Positions 35,723 to 43,382 of a stretch of DNA of 64,000 nt are shown one piece after another. Location of the stretch: contig CAXTIG010000025.1 of the NCBI GenBank assembly GCA_964244295.1, positions 30,180-94,179 on the forward strand. The letters are read 5' to 3'. Positions within the stretch are counted from its first letter, which is position 1; the number at the start of each line of letters is the position of its first letter. A program made the translations under genes and the position numbers. This DNA is from JAJAZB01 sp964244295. Its GTDB lineage: Bacteria > Bacteroidota > Bacteroidia > Cytophagales > Spirosomataceae. Below the pieces are notes generated by a model. It did no database searches. It was not told where the DNA came from and was given only the letters and a program-made list of their open reading frames with translations.

Positions 35723-36871
35723 CACCCGCCGAATGGCTTCGTCAAAAACGGCTACGTCGCTGCACAGCGACACGCGGAGGTAGCCTTCGCCGTTGGAGCC
35801 GAAAATGCCGCCAGGCGTGAGGAACACGTGGGCGCGTTCGAGGATTTCGTCGGAGAGGGCGTAGGCGCTGGGATACGCGGCGGGCGTTTTGGTCCAGACG
35901 AACATCCCCGTCTGGGCCGGGTCGTAGCGGCAGTCGAGCAGGTCGAGGAGTTCAAAGACTTTTTGCTGGCGGGGGCGGTACACGGCGTTCAAGTCGGCGT
36001 ACCAGGAGGGCGGGTTTTGCAGCGCCTTCACCGCTGCTTCCTGCACGGGCAGAAACATCCCGGAATCCATGTTTGACTTGAAACGCAGCACGTTGGCGAC
36101 GATGTCGCGGTTTCCGGCCAGCATTCCCACGCGCCAGCCCGCCATGTTCTGCGATTTGCTGAGCGAGTTCAACTCCAGCGCCACGTCCTTCGCGCCTTCC
36201 ACGGCGAGCAGGCTCCGATGCCGGTCGTTGAGCACGAAGCTGTAGGGGTTGTCGTTGACGATCAGAATGTTGTTGTTTTTTCCGAAGGCAATGAGTTTCT
36301 CGAAAAAATGGGGCGTGGCGTGCGCCCCGGTGGGCATATTTGGGTAGTTGACCCACATCACCCGCACCCGGCTGAGGTCTTGCGCGGCCAGCGCGTCGAG
36401 GTCGGGAAGCCAGCCGCTGGCTTCGGTCAGGGCGTATTCGCGCAGGCTGGCCCCGGCCAACAGCGAGGCGGCGCGGTAGGTGGGGTAGCCGGGGTTGGGC
36501 ACGAGTGCCTCGGTGCCGGGTTCGAGGTAACTCATGGCGATGTGCAGGATGCCCTCCTTCGAGCCAAGCAGGGGCAGAATCTCGTCCGCCGGGTTGAGCG
36601 TTACGCCGAAGTAGGTTTGGTACCAGTCGGCAAAGGCCTGCCGCAGCGCTGGAATGCCCACGTAACTTTGGTAAGCGTGATGCTTCGGGTTGCGGGCCGA
36701 AGTGGCCAGCGCGTCGATCGTTTCGGGTGAGGGCGGTAAATCGGGGCTACCGATGCCGAGGTTGAGCACGTCCTGCCCCTGGGCGCGCATGGCAGCGATT
36801 TGCTTCAGTTTTACCGAGAAATAGTACTCCTGAACCAGGTCGAGGCGGGAGGCGGTGGGGATGGGATTCAC
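35705..36871 (-). CDS. Class I/II PLP-dependent aminotransferase (aromatic pathway context)
   Basis: 388 residues, fold type I transaminase. Landmarks: GIGSPDLPPSPETIDAL, the YVGIPALRQAFADWY block, NPGYPTYRAA, NYPNMPTGAHA, NDNPYSF with the pyridoxal-contacting Asp/Tyr, and Schiff-base Lys in LNSLSKSQNMAGWRVG. The nearest named relatives are LL-diaminopimelate or aspartate aminotransferases, but position before tyrA and behind a tyrosine attenuator suggests transamination of 4-hydroxyphenylpyruvate/phenylpyruvate. The C-terminal codons come from an inverted repeat. Class is certain, physiological substrate inferred. Confidence 0.85.
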   Translation of the reverse strand: MNPIPTASRLDLVQEYYFSVKLKQIAAMRAQGQDVLNLGIGSPDLPPSPETIDALATSARNPKHHAYQSYVGIPALRQAFADWYQTYFGVTLNPADEILPLLGSKEGILHIAMSYLEPGTEALVPNPGYPTYRAASLLAGASLREYALTEASGWLPDLDALAAQDLSRVRVMWVNYPNMPTGAHATPHFFEKLIAFGKNNNILIVNDNPYSFVLNDRHRSLLAVEGAKDVALELNSLSKSQNMAGWRVGMLAGNRDIVANVLRFKSNMDSGMFLPVQEAAVKALQNPPSWYADLNAVYRPRQQKVFELLDLLDCRYDPAQTGMFVWTKTPAAYPSAYALSDEILERAHVFLTPGGIFGSNGEGYLRVSLCSDVAVFDEAIRRVGRPGL

Positions 36872-36905
36872 GGTAGCAGTGGGCAGTAGCAGTGGGCAGT
36901 AAACG

Positions 36906-36930
36906 AAAAACCCCGGTGGATGGCCGGGGT
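36906..36930 (-). terminator. Attenuator terminator
   Basis: 7-bp GC stem accccgg/ccggggt (36930-36924 with 36916-36910) with a 7-nt loop, then five T on the minus strand, 35 bases before the aminotransferase start. Confidence 0.8.
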
Positions 36931-36975
36931 TGGAAGGTCAAACGTCTGGGAGAGGACGGGAGGCACACCACCGGC

Positions 36976-37029
36976 TTACGCGGAAACCACGTAATAAAAA
37001 TAAGGCCGGTACGCGTTGCGAGGGTTCAT
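36976..37029 (-). CDS. Tyr/Phe-rich leader peptide of the attenuator
   Basis: 17 codons: MNPRNAYRPYFYYVVSA and stop TAA. Four Tyr and one Phe fall within residues 7-13, a density not expected by chance. A longer frame (to 37200) shares this end but has no start near the promoter; the short version starts about 16 bases after a TACTTTTG -7 box. Its stop codon lies in the segment that must pair in either alternative fold, as in known attenuators. It would act as a sensor of charged tRNA-Tyr/Phe. Confidence 0.75.
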   Translation of the reverse strand: MNPRNAYRPYFYYVVSA

Positions 37030-37210
37030 GACTGGATTTGTAGCCCAAAAGTAAAACCTCATTCGGGCTTCGCCAACGGACGGGCGGTTTTTGTACAAAA
37101 AAAGAGGACTACCAGCCGCCACTGGTAGTCCGAAGTGTCGAGGACCTTCCGAAGAAGGTTCTGACCCGACAAAGGTGCGAAACTGCCGGGTATCTATCAA
37201 TTAACCTAAG

Positions 37211-37813
37211 TTAGTTTTTTTCGGAACGCATCAAATTTTTTCGGATACGACTCAGGCTTTCCGGGTGAATTCCTAAATACGAGGCAATGTCTTTGATCGG
37301 AATCTGTTGGATGAGTTCCCCTCCCCAGTCCAGAAACTTGCGGTAGCGTTCTTCAACGGTATGGCTGAGCAGGGTCATTTCTTTTTCACATTTGGTAACG
37401 TACAGGTTTTGCAGCAGGAGGCGACCGAGGCGTTCGTGATTTTTGTAAAGCTCATACCCCCGCTGAATGTCGGCGTACGACAGGTAAAGTACCTGCACCG
37501 GCGTAACGGCTTGCAAATGGAGCCGCGAAGGTTTCCGATTGGCAAATGAAATGAAGGAACTGACGAGGTCGTGTTGCATGGCAAAATCCACGCAAATGTC
37601 CAGGTCCTGTCGGAGGAAGTGAATTTTCACCAGCCCGCTCGCCACGAAGTAGATGGAATCTTCCACCTGGCCAATTCGGGTCAGAAATTCACCCCGCTCG
37701 AACGTGCGTACGCGGAGGCGGTCTTCGAAGTACGCCCATTCTTCGGGTTGCAGTTCAACGAGAGCGAAAATTTTTTTTTTCAGCAATCCATAGCTGGCTG
37801 GCTGTTGATCCAT
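37211..37813 (-). CDS. Crp/Fnr-family transcriptional regulator
   Basis: 200 residues from Met at 37813 (MDQQPASYG); the frame runs on to 37960 but the extra residues look non-native. An N-terminal cyclic-nucleotide-binding-like beta barrel (ERGEFLTRIGQVEDSIYFVASGLVKI) precedes a C-terminal winged helix (IPIKDIASYLGIHPESLSRIRKNL). No FNR-type iron-sulfur cysteines are seen. Common in Bacteroidota, usually with unknown signals. It is divergent from the SAM riboswitch-metY unit and downstream of the attenuator leader on the same strand. Confidence 0.88.
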   Translation of the reverse strand: MDQQPASYGLLKKKIFALVELQPEEWAYFEDRLRVRTFERGEFLTRIGQVEDSIYFVASGLVKIHFLRQDLDICVDFAMQHDLVSSFISFANRKPSRLHLQAVTPVQVLYLSYADIQRGYELYKNHERLGRLLLQNLYVTKCEKEMTLLSHTVEERYRKFLDWGGELIQQIPIKDIASYLGIHPESLSRIRKNLMRSEKN

Positions 37814-38020
37814 TGGGGTGAAGCGTAATTTGATTGAGAGGGGAGGCGACCCACCCACAACAGGGATGGATCTAAGTATGAGATAACTTGTTAAATCAAT
37901 ATACGCATCCCAACAAAAATAATTGTACCAAAGTTTACGCCGCCAAAAGTTGCCCGGCATCTTTTTGACCCGTAGACTTGCACTGCGAAAGTCAATGCTG
38001 CCCCCGGTGGGGGTCGTTGA

Positions 38021-38130
38021 CTTATCCAGAAGGGGGGAGAGACTAGGCTCCGTGAACCCCTGGCAACCTGTCCCAAACGTGGGAAAAAGGTGCTAATTCC
38101 TACCCGGCGAAGGTCGCCGGGAAAGATAAG
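38021..38130 (+). promoter_or_regulatory. SAM-I (S-box) riboswitch upstream of metY-metX
   Basis: The aptamer has the outer stem cttatc/gataag, the asymmetric AGA after it, ggggGGAGAG, the GAACCCCTGGCAACC core, the ggtgcTAATTCC P4 region, and closing AGATAAG at 38124-38130. It binds S-adenosylmethionine and should turn off methionine synthesis. There are 206 bases to the metY start. A stem at 38157-38177 is followed by a T-rich run only after about 22 bases, so no classical terminator was found; control could be by terminator further down or by translation. Confidence 0.9.
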
Positions 38131-38336
38131 CCAACTGATCCATGTTCACGCTTCCACCCCTGCCATTTGGCGAGGGGCCAATCCTCAGCCCGTTCTCTGT
38201 TTTTCACCCGTCCCGCCTCCGACCGGGCGAGCGATGTTGGGTCCGCCCTGAATCGTCCCGTTTCCGTTGTACCACCTGACCAGGTTGGCCCCAATTGAAT
38301 TTTCTCCTCCATCTCACCTCTTACTTTTTAAATCTC
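38131..38336 (+). other. Long untranslated stretch between SAM riboswitch and metY
   Basis: 206 bases; contains a strong hairpin 38157-38177 (cccctgcca with tggc-agggg) and a C-rich/G-rich pair near 38210-38250. A 45-codon frame starts at 38142 but has no recognisable product. This is presumably the expression platform. From the -7-like TAGACTTG at 37973-37980 the transcript likely starts a few bases later. Confidence 0.5.
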
Positions 38337-39650
38337 ATGGCAGATCTTCGTTTTGAAACCCTGCAATTGCACGCCGGTCAGCAAATCGACCCCACGACCA
38401 AATCCCGGGCCGTGCCCATTTACCAAACCGTCGCGTACCAGTTCGACGACTCGGCCCAGGGGGCGCGCCTGTTTGCCCTTCAGGAATTCGGCAACATCTA
38501 CTCGCGCATCATGAACCCGACCAACGACGTGTTCGAGAAGCGGGTAGCAGCGCTCGAAGGCGGCGTGGCGGCGCTGGCTGTGGGTTCGGGTCACGCGGCG
38601 CAATTCATAGCCCTCAACAACATCACCACCGTCGGCGACAACTTCGTCACAACGAGTTTTCTCTACGGCGGCTCGTACAACCAGTTTAAAAATTCCTTCA
38701 AAAATATCGGCGTCGAAGCCCGCTTCGCCGAGGGCGACAACGTCGAGAGTTTCGAGAAATTAATCGACGAAAAAACAAAGGCGCTTTACGTCGAAACCAT
38801 CGGTAACCCAGAGTACAACGTGCCCGATTACGAGGCCTTCGCCGCGCTGGCTAAAAAGTACGACCTGCCCCTCATCGTCGACAATACCTTCGGGGCCGCC
38901 GGGGCCATTTGCCAGCCCATCAAGTGGGGCGCGCACGTGATCGTGGAATCGGCGACGAAGTGGATTGGCGGCCACGGCACGTCCATCGGCGGGGTCATCG
39001 TCGACGCGGGTACCTTCGACTGGGGCAACGGCAAATACCCGCAATTCACCGACCCCTCGCCGAGCTACCACGGGCTAGTGATGAACGACGTGTTCGGCAA
39101 AAACGGCCCCTTCGGCAACATCCAGTTTATCATCCGCTGCCGCGTCGAGGGCCTCCGCGACTGGGGCCCGAGCCTGAGTCCGTTCAACGGGTTTCTGTTT
39201 TTGCAGGGCCTCGAAACCCTCTCGCTGCGCGTGGAGCGCACCTGCGAAAATGCCCTGGCCCTGGCAACCTGGCTCGAAAGCCACCCCGATGTGGAGTACG
39301 TCAATTACCCCGGCCTGCCCGGCAACAAGTACCATGCGCTGGGTAAAAAATACCTGACTCGTGGTTTTGGTGGTGTGTTTTCGTTCAAACTGAAAGCTGG
39401 AAAAGAAGCCGCCGACCGTTTCGTGGACGCCCTCAAATTGGTCAGTCACCTCGCCAACGTGGGTGATGCCAAAACGCTCATCATCCACCCGGCCAGCACG
39501 ACGCACTCCCAACTTTCGGAACTGGAACAGGGCACGGCAGGCGTCGCGCCCGGTTTGCTGCGCATTTCGGCGGGCATCGAACACCTCGACGACATCAAGG
39601 CCGATCTGGAGCAAGCCTTTGCCGTGGCACTGGAGGCGGTGGAGGCGTGA
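38337..39650 (+). CDS. metY: O-acetylhomoserine aminocarboxypropyltransferase (sulfhydrylase)
   Basis: 437 residues from the ATG at 38337 (MADLRFETLQLHAGQ, the usual N-terminus of the family; upstream frame from 38295 is not likely). PLP enzyme joining O-acetylhomoserine and sulfide to homocysteine. Landmarks: YQFDDSAQGARLFALQEFGNIYSRIMNPTNDVFEKRVAALEGG, ALYVETIGNPEYNVPD, DNTFGAAGAICQPIKWGAHVIVESATKWIGGHG with the PLP Lys208, and HPASTTHSQLSELEQGTAGV. Controlled by the SAM riboswitch; metX begins within a repeat immediately after its stop. Confidence 0.95.
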   Translation: MADLRFETLQLHAGQQIDPTTKSRAVPIYQTVAYQFDDSAQGARLFALQEFGNIYSRIMNPTNDVFEKRVAALEGGVAALAVGSGHAAQFIALNNITTVGDNFVTTSFLYGGSYNQFKNSFKNIGVEARFAEGDNVESFEKLIDEKTKALYVETIGNPEYNVPDYEAFAALAKKYDLPLIVDNTFGAAGAICQPIKWGAHVIVESATKWIGGHGTSIGGVIVDAGTFDWGNGKYPQFTDPSPSYHGLVMNDVFGKNGPFGNIQFIIRCRVEGLRDWGPSLSPFNGFLFLQGLETLSLRVERTCENALALATWLESHPDVEYVNYPGLPGNKYHALGKKYLTRGFGGVFSFKLKAGKEAADRFVDALKLVSHLANVGDAKTLIIHPASTTHSQLSELEQGTAGVAPGLLRISAGIEHLDDIKADLEQAFAVALEAVEA

Positions 39651-39652
39651 TT

Positions 39653-39765
39653 GAAAATGGAGAATGGAGAATGGAGAATGGAGAATGAAAATCCAGCGAT
39701 GCCCGCGCAGCGTCCGCTTTCATTCTCCATTCTCCATTCTCCATTCTCAATTCTCCATTCGATTT
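39653..39765. repeat. GAGAATG microsatellite facing its complement
   Basis: Four to five gagaatgg-like units (39657-39690) face complementary ctccatt units (39722-39760) across a short spacer. It occupies the metY-metX junction and overlaps the open frame upstream of the conserved part of metX. Confidence 0.85.
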
Positions 39766-40850
39766 TGCAGTTTTTCCATTCCCCAACCCCCTTCCCCCTC
39801 GAATCCGGCGCGATGCTGCCCGAGCTGACGCTGGCCTACCACACCTACGGCCAACTCAGCCCGGCGGGCGACAACGTCGTCTGGATTTGCCACGCCCTGA
39901 CCGGTAGCAGCGATGCCGCCGACTGGTGGAGCGGGCTAGTGGGCGAAGGGAAATTGTTCGACCCGCGTCGGCATTTCATCGTGTGCGCCAACGTGCCTGG
40001 CTCGGCCTACGGCTCCACGGCGGCGCTGTCGGCCAATCCGGCTACGGGGCAACCATTTTTCCACGACTTCCCGCTCGTTACCGTCCGCGACGTGGTGGCG
40101 GCGCTGGATTTGCTGCGGGACTATTTGGGAATCGAGAAAATTCAGACCTGCATCGGTGGCTCGCTCGGCGGGCACCAGGCGCTGGAATGGGCCATTGTCC
40201 GGCCTGCGGTTATCGAAAACCTGATTCTGGTGGCGACCAACGCGCAGATGTCGCCCTGGGGGGTGGCCTTCAACGAAGCCCAGCGCATGGCCATCACCGC
40301 CGATGCGACCTGGGCCGAGCGCCGCCCCGACGCGGGCACGGCGGGCATGAAAGCCGCCCGCGCGGTGGCCCTCCTCAGCTACCGCAACTACAAAACCTAC
40401 GACACCACCCAGTCGCGGCAGGGCGAGGAGCGCCTCGAAGGCTTCCGGGCCACGACGTACCAGCAGTACCAGGGCGAAAAAATCGCCCGGCGCTTCAACG
40501 CGTTTTCGTACTGGTCGCTTACCAAACTAATGGATTCGCACGACGTGGGCCGGGGGCGCGGCGGGCTGGAAGCGGCCCTGGCCCGAGTGCAGGCCCACAC
40601 GCTGGTGCTGGGCATCCGCTCCGACCTGCTGTTTCCGATGGAGGAGCAGGTGTTTTTGCAAAAACACATCCCCGGCGCGCAGTTCACCGAACTGGATTCA
40701 CTCTACGGCCACGACGGGTTTTTAATCGAAAACGAAACCATGACCAAACACATCCGCGTCTGGCAATTCGCCCAACAGGCTGAGGAGCCGGTGGGGGCGG
40801 CGGGTTTTCTGGAGGGGCTGAAGAAGTTGTTTCGCGAACGGGTGGCGTAA
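39657..40850 (+). CDS. metX: Homoserine O-acetyltransferase
   Basis: Alpha/beta-hydrolase-fold acyltransferase making O-acetylhomoserine for MetY. Nucleophile Ser lies in CIGGSLGGHQAL; Asp and His are in LGIRSDLLFP and LYGHDGFLIE. Conserved sequence begins at FPLESGAMLPELTLAYHTYGQ, around 39790. The start is uncertain: frame is open from 39651, but residues up to about 37 are coded by the GAGAATG repeat; TTG at 39765 would give a typical 361-residue enzyme. I give the first ATG at 39657. Coupled to metY (its stop is at 39650). Confidence 0.85.
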   Translation: MENGEWRMENENPAMPAQRPLSFSILHSPFSILHSILQFFHSPTPFPLESGAMLPELTLAYHTYGQLSPAGDNVVWICHALTGSSDAADWWSGLVGEGKLFDPRRHFIVCANVPGSAYGSTAALSANPATGQPFFHDFPLVTVRDVVAALDLLRDYLGIEKIQTCIGGSLGGHQALEWAIVRPAVIENLILVATNAQMSPWGVAFNEAQRMAITADATWAERRPDAGTAGMKAARAVALLSYRNYKTYDTTQSRQGEERLEGFRATTYQQYQGEKIARRFNAFSYWSLTKLMDSHDVGRGRGGLEAALARVQAHTLVLGIRSDLLFPMEEQVFLQKHIPGAQFTELDSLYGHDGFLIENETMTKHIRVWQFAQQAEEPVGAAGFLEGLKKLFRERVA

Positions 40851-40892
40851 AACAAAAAGGCGTAACCGATGCGGTTACGCCTTTTTGTTTTG
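40850..40892 (+). terminator. Terminator after metX
   Basis: 19-bp stem (40850-40868 with 40874-40892), loop gatgc, ending cctttttgtttt. Shared with the end of the convergent barrel gene. Confidence 0.9.
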
Positions 40893-40906
40893 CATCAGTT
40901 AATAAA

Positions 40907-41467
40907 CTAGTTTCCCCCTAAATTGAAGACCAGCCCGGCTCCCAGGATTAACGTTTTATCCGTTTCATCTCCATCTTCTTTGGGGAAAATAAGGTGGTAT
41001 CCCGCATTAAGGTCAAGTCCGATTTTATCGGTAAACATGAACTGAATACCGGCTTTCGGGGCTGCCCCAAAAAAAGATTCGCTTGATGAACCATTAAAAC
41101 CACCAGCACTCACTTTTGCCTTTACAATGTAAACACCCGTCTCCGCACCAACGTAAGGTCTGACTTTTCCTTCGGTAAAAAAGAATTCGGCCTGTCCAGT
41201 GATCGGAATTAAGTTGATCGTAAGACCCGATTCGCTACGTGCGAAATAGCGACCATTCAAACCCACAGCAAATTTCGGCACGATGAAGTACCGGCCCGTA
41301 ACGCCTCCTCCCCAGTAACCATCCGAAAATTTTGCTCCGTTTTCAGTGCCTGAGAAGTGATTCCCGCTCAAGCCAAGTTGAATCTGCGCGTTCGCTTTTG
41401 TAGCCAGCAAGCCAGTCAGCACGACCAGGGCCATCATGGTCATGGCCCGTTTCAAGGTGTTTTTCAT
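40907..41467 (-). CDS. Predicted outer-membrane beta-barrel protein (OmpW/PorV-like size)
   Basis: 186 residues; signal peptide ends LATKANAQ. Strand-like blocks (GLSGNHFSGTENGAKFSD, GGGVTGRYFIVPKFAVGLNGRYF, LTINLIPITGQAEFFFTEGKVRPYVGAETGVYIVKAK, GIQFMFTDKIGLDLNAGYHL) and a barrel-like C-terminus LGAGLVFNLGGN indicate an eight-stranded outer-membrane protein. Lower GC and more lysine and serine than neighbours, for example the AAA/AAT-rich stretch at the end, hint at a different history. Function unknown. Confidence 0.75.
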   Translation of the reverse strand: MKNTLKRAMTMMALVVLTGLLATKANAQIQLGLSGNHFSGTENGAKFSDGYWGGGVTGRYFIVPKFAVGLNGRYFARSESGLTINLIPITGQAEFFFTEGKVRPYVGAETGVYIVKAKVSAGGFNGSSSESFFGAAPKAGIQFMFTDKIGLDLNAGYHLIFPKEDGDETDKTLILGAGLVFNLGGN

Positions 41468-41534
41468 AAAAAAAGGATTTTATAGTTGAACGCCCAAAAA
41501 TAGCTTCCAACGCAGGCTATTGCGTTGCCGTTGC

Positions 41535-42092
41535 CTACAAATCCACCCCAGAATTTAGTTTACGGTTAAATTCCTCCTTCTGCCGCCCGTACTCCGGGTG
41601 GTCTTTGGCCCGCTGCCAGGCTTCGTAGAAAATCGCGGCAGACTGGGCTTTTTCGCTCGTCAGCGCGTCTTTTTCAACGGGTAGAACCGCGTTGCCTTTG
41701 TTGCGGCTGCCCGACGAATACGGGTACGCCTTGCCTTCGTTGCGGGGGATTTCACCGGCGGCATACTTGCGTCCGCTGTGGTGGTTGGCGTAGCGGCGCG
41801 AACGGGTGTAGCCCATTTGCAGGAACTTCCGAGCCATGTCGGCTCCCACGAAGTCCCCATTTTCGAGGTACATCTCGAACAACTGGTAAATTTTCGCGGC
41901 AGATTGCCGGGCAATTTCGGGGGTGCGGAAGCGCCAGTGCGGCAGAATTTCCGACTTGTACGGCTCGACCAGCAACACGCCCTGCTCGCCCACGCCCACG
42001 CGATACAGTTCCGGCTGGCGGCGGAAATCGACGGTTTTGAAGTCTAACTCGTACGGGAAGGCCCGGCTGGGAGGGCGGATGGAAGTTGCCAT
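41535..42092 (-). CDS. DUF4385-family protein
   Basis: 185 residues from the ATG at 42092; an upstream extension to 42176 overlaps the gpsA promoter and is unlikely. The conserved string FKTVDFRRQPELYRVGVGEQGVLLVEPYKSEILPHWRFRTPEIA followed by YLENGDFVGADMARKFLQMGYTRSRRYANHHSGRKY is the DUF4385 signature. No function is known. It diverges from gpsA with about 75 bases between. Confidence 0.88.
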   Translation of the reverse strand: MATSIRPPSRAFPYELDFKTVDFRRQPELYRVGVGEQGVLLVEPYKSEILPHWRFRTPEIARQSAAKIYQLFEMYLENGDFVGADMARKFLQMGYTRSRRYANHHSGRKYAAGEIPRNEGKAYPYSSGSRNKGNAVLPVEKDALTSEKAQSAAIFYEAWQRAKDHPEYGRQKEEFNRKLNSGVDL

Positions 42093-42139
42093 GCCGGGTT
42101 CTGATAAAAATTGGTGCCAGCGCAGCGGCAGGCTTTTCG

Positions 42140-42147
42140 TATTTTCG
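42140..42147 (+). promoter_or_regulatory. Probable -7 promoter element of gpsA
   Basis: TATTTTCG matches the TAnnTTTG consensus with one change, and lies 20 bases before the TTG start at 42167. It places the longer alternative gpsA start at 42086 outside the transcript. Confidence 0.5.
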
Positions 42148-42166
42148 CCAAAAAACCATCCCTCGT

Positions 42167-43168
42167 TTGGCAACACAACCCGTACAACTCGCCGTGGTGG
42201 GCGGCGGCAGTTGGGCCACGGCCCTGGTCAAAATCCTGACCGAGCACGACGTGCGCATTGGCTGGTGGCTGCGCAATGCCCGCGATTTGGACCACATCCG
42301 GAAGTTCAACCACAACCCCAGCTACCTCAGCGGCGTACAACTCAACCCCGAACGGGTCAACGCCTACGCCGACCTGCCCCAGGCCGTGGCGGGGGCCGAC
42401 TACCTGATTCTGGCCGTGCCAGGGGCCTTTCTGACCGACGCGCTGAAGCCCCTGAAAGCGGAAGATTTTGCCGGGAAAACCATCGTTTCGGCCATCAAAG
42501 GCATGATTCCCGGCGACAACCTGCTCGTGACCGACTGGCTGGAACGCACCCACGGCGTACCGCAATCCCGCCTCTGCGCCATCGCCGGACCGTGTCACGC
42601 CGAGGAAGTCGCCCTGGAAAAACAAAGCTACCTCACCATTGCTTCGCCCGATTTGGAAACCGCCAACCGCTTCGCCCGGCACCTGACCTGCCGCTACGTG
42701 AGCGCCCACGGCATCACCGATTTGTACGGGGTGGAATACTGCGCGGTGCTGAAAAACGTCATTGCCCTGGCCTGCGGCATTTGCCACGGGCTGGGTTACG
42801 GCGATAATTTTCAGGCCGTGCTGGTGTCCAACGCCATGCTCGAAATCAAGCGATTCCTCGACGCCGTGTACCCCTTTTACCGCGACCTCGACGGCTCGGC
42901 TTACCTCGGCGATTTGCTCGTGACGGCCTACTCGCAGTTTAGCCGCAACCGCACCTTTGGCGGGATGATCGGGCGCGGGTACAGCGTGCAATCGGCCCAA
43001 ACCGAGATGAACATGGTGGCCGAGGGCTACTACGCCGTGAAGTCGATTCAGGAAATAAACCGGCAGTTCGACGTGGATATGCCCATCACCGACGCCGTGT
43101 ACAACATCCTCTACCAACGCTCCTCGCCGGGGGTGGAGATGGGGATTTTGAAAAATCTGTTGCGTTAA
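42167..43168 (+). CDS. gpsA: Glycerol-3-phosphate dehydrogenase [NAD(P)+]
   Basis: 333 residues from TTG at 42167. It reduces dihydroxyacetone phosphate to sn-glycerol 3-phosphate for phospholipid synthesis. Rossmann motif VVGGGSWATALVKIL, then GADYLILAVPGAFL, VSAIKGMIPG, IAGPCHAEEVAL, VEYCAVLKNVIALACGICHGLGYGDNFQ and QTEMNMVAEGYYAVKSIQ are family blocks, with the catalytic Lys in VLKN. The frame is open to 42086, but the promoter falls inside that part and the start chosen puts the Rossmann strand at the usual distance from the N-terminus. Confidence 0.92.
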   Translation: MATQPVQLAVVGGGSWATALVKILTEHDVRIGWWLRNARDLDHIRKFNHNPSYLSGVQLNPERVNAYADLPQAVAGADYLILAVPGAFLTDALKPLKAEDFAGKTIVSAIKGMIPGDNLLVTDWLERTHGVPQSRLCAIAGPCHAEEVALEKQSYLTIASPDLETANRFARHLTCRYVSAHGITDLYGVEYCAVLKNVIALACGICHGLGYGDNFQAVLVSNAMLEIKRFLDAVYPFYRDLDGSAYLGDLLVTAYSQFSRNRTFGGMIGRGYSVQSAQTEMNMVAEGYYAVKSIQEINRQFDVDMPITDAVYNILYQRSSPGVEMGILKNLLR

Positions 43169-43204
43169 GTACCGAACCGTAAACCCCCGGTAATTTTTAG
43201 AGTG

Positions 43205-43307
43205 TTGTCATCCCGAGGAACGAGGGATCTCGTTGGATTACCGAACCCTTGACAATCGGCAACGGGTCCGGCAGGCTGACGAGATTCCTCGTTCCTCGGG
43301 ATGACAA
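43205..43307. repeat. GTCATCCCGA-type inverted repeat
   Basis: 29-nt arms 43205-43233 and 43279-43307, one mismatch, 45-nt spacer, between co-directional gpsA and nuoC. Confidence 0.88.
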
Positions 43308-43382
43308 GACGCCTAAAAAATTGCCGGTTTGTTATTGACCCCCTACTCAAACCCACCTCTGCCCCCAGGAGGGGATTTCCCG

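Larger units (their letters stand above)
36872..37053 (-). promoter_or_regulatory. Tyrosine-type transcription attenuator upstream of the aminotransferase-tyrA operon
   Basis: Complete leader in the minus direction: a TACTTTTG -7 box at 37053-37046, a 17-codon leader peptide at 37029-36976 rich in Tyr and Phe, a first hairpin between 37010-37001 and 36978-36970 over the aromatic codons, and an intrinsic terminator at 36930-36906. Segment 36974-36968 (CCGGTGG) can instead pair with 36919-36913 (CCACCGG), which would break the terminator stem. A stalled ribosome on the Tyr codons would favour the second pairing and let transcription reach the genes. The mechanism follows textbook enterobacterial attenuation; it is inferred from sequence alone. 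Confidence 0.75.

Noticed and set aside
36976..37200. A 74-codon frame containing the leader peptide
   Set aside because: Its start lies upstream of the probable promoter; only the last 17 codons carry the attenuator features.
38142..38279. A 45-codon frame in the metY leader
   Set aside because: It has no aromatic, methionine or cysteine codon enrichment suggesting an attenuator; likely chance.
42086..42166. ATG start for gpsA overlapping the DUF4385 gene
   Set aside because: The probable promoter falls between the two candidate starts.
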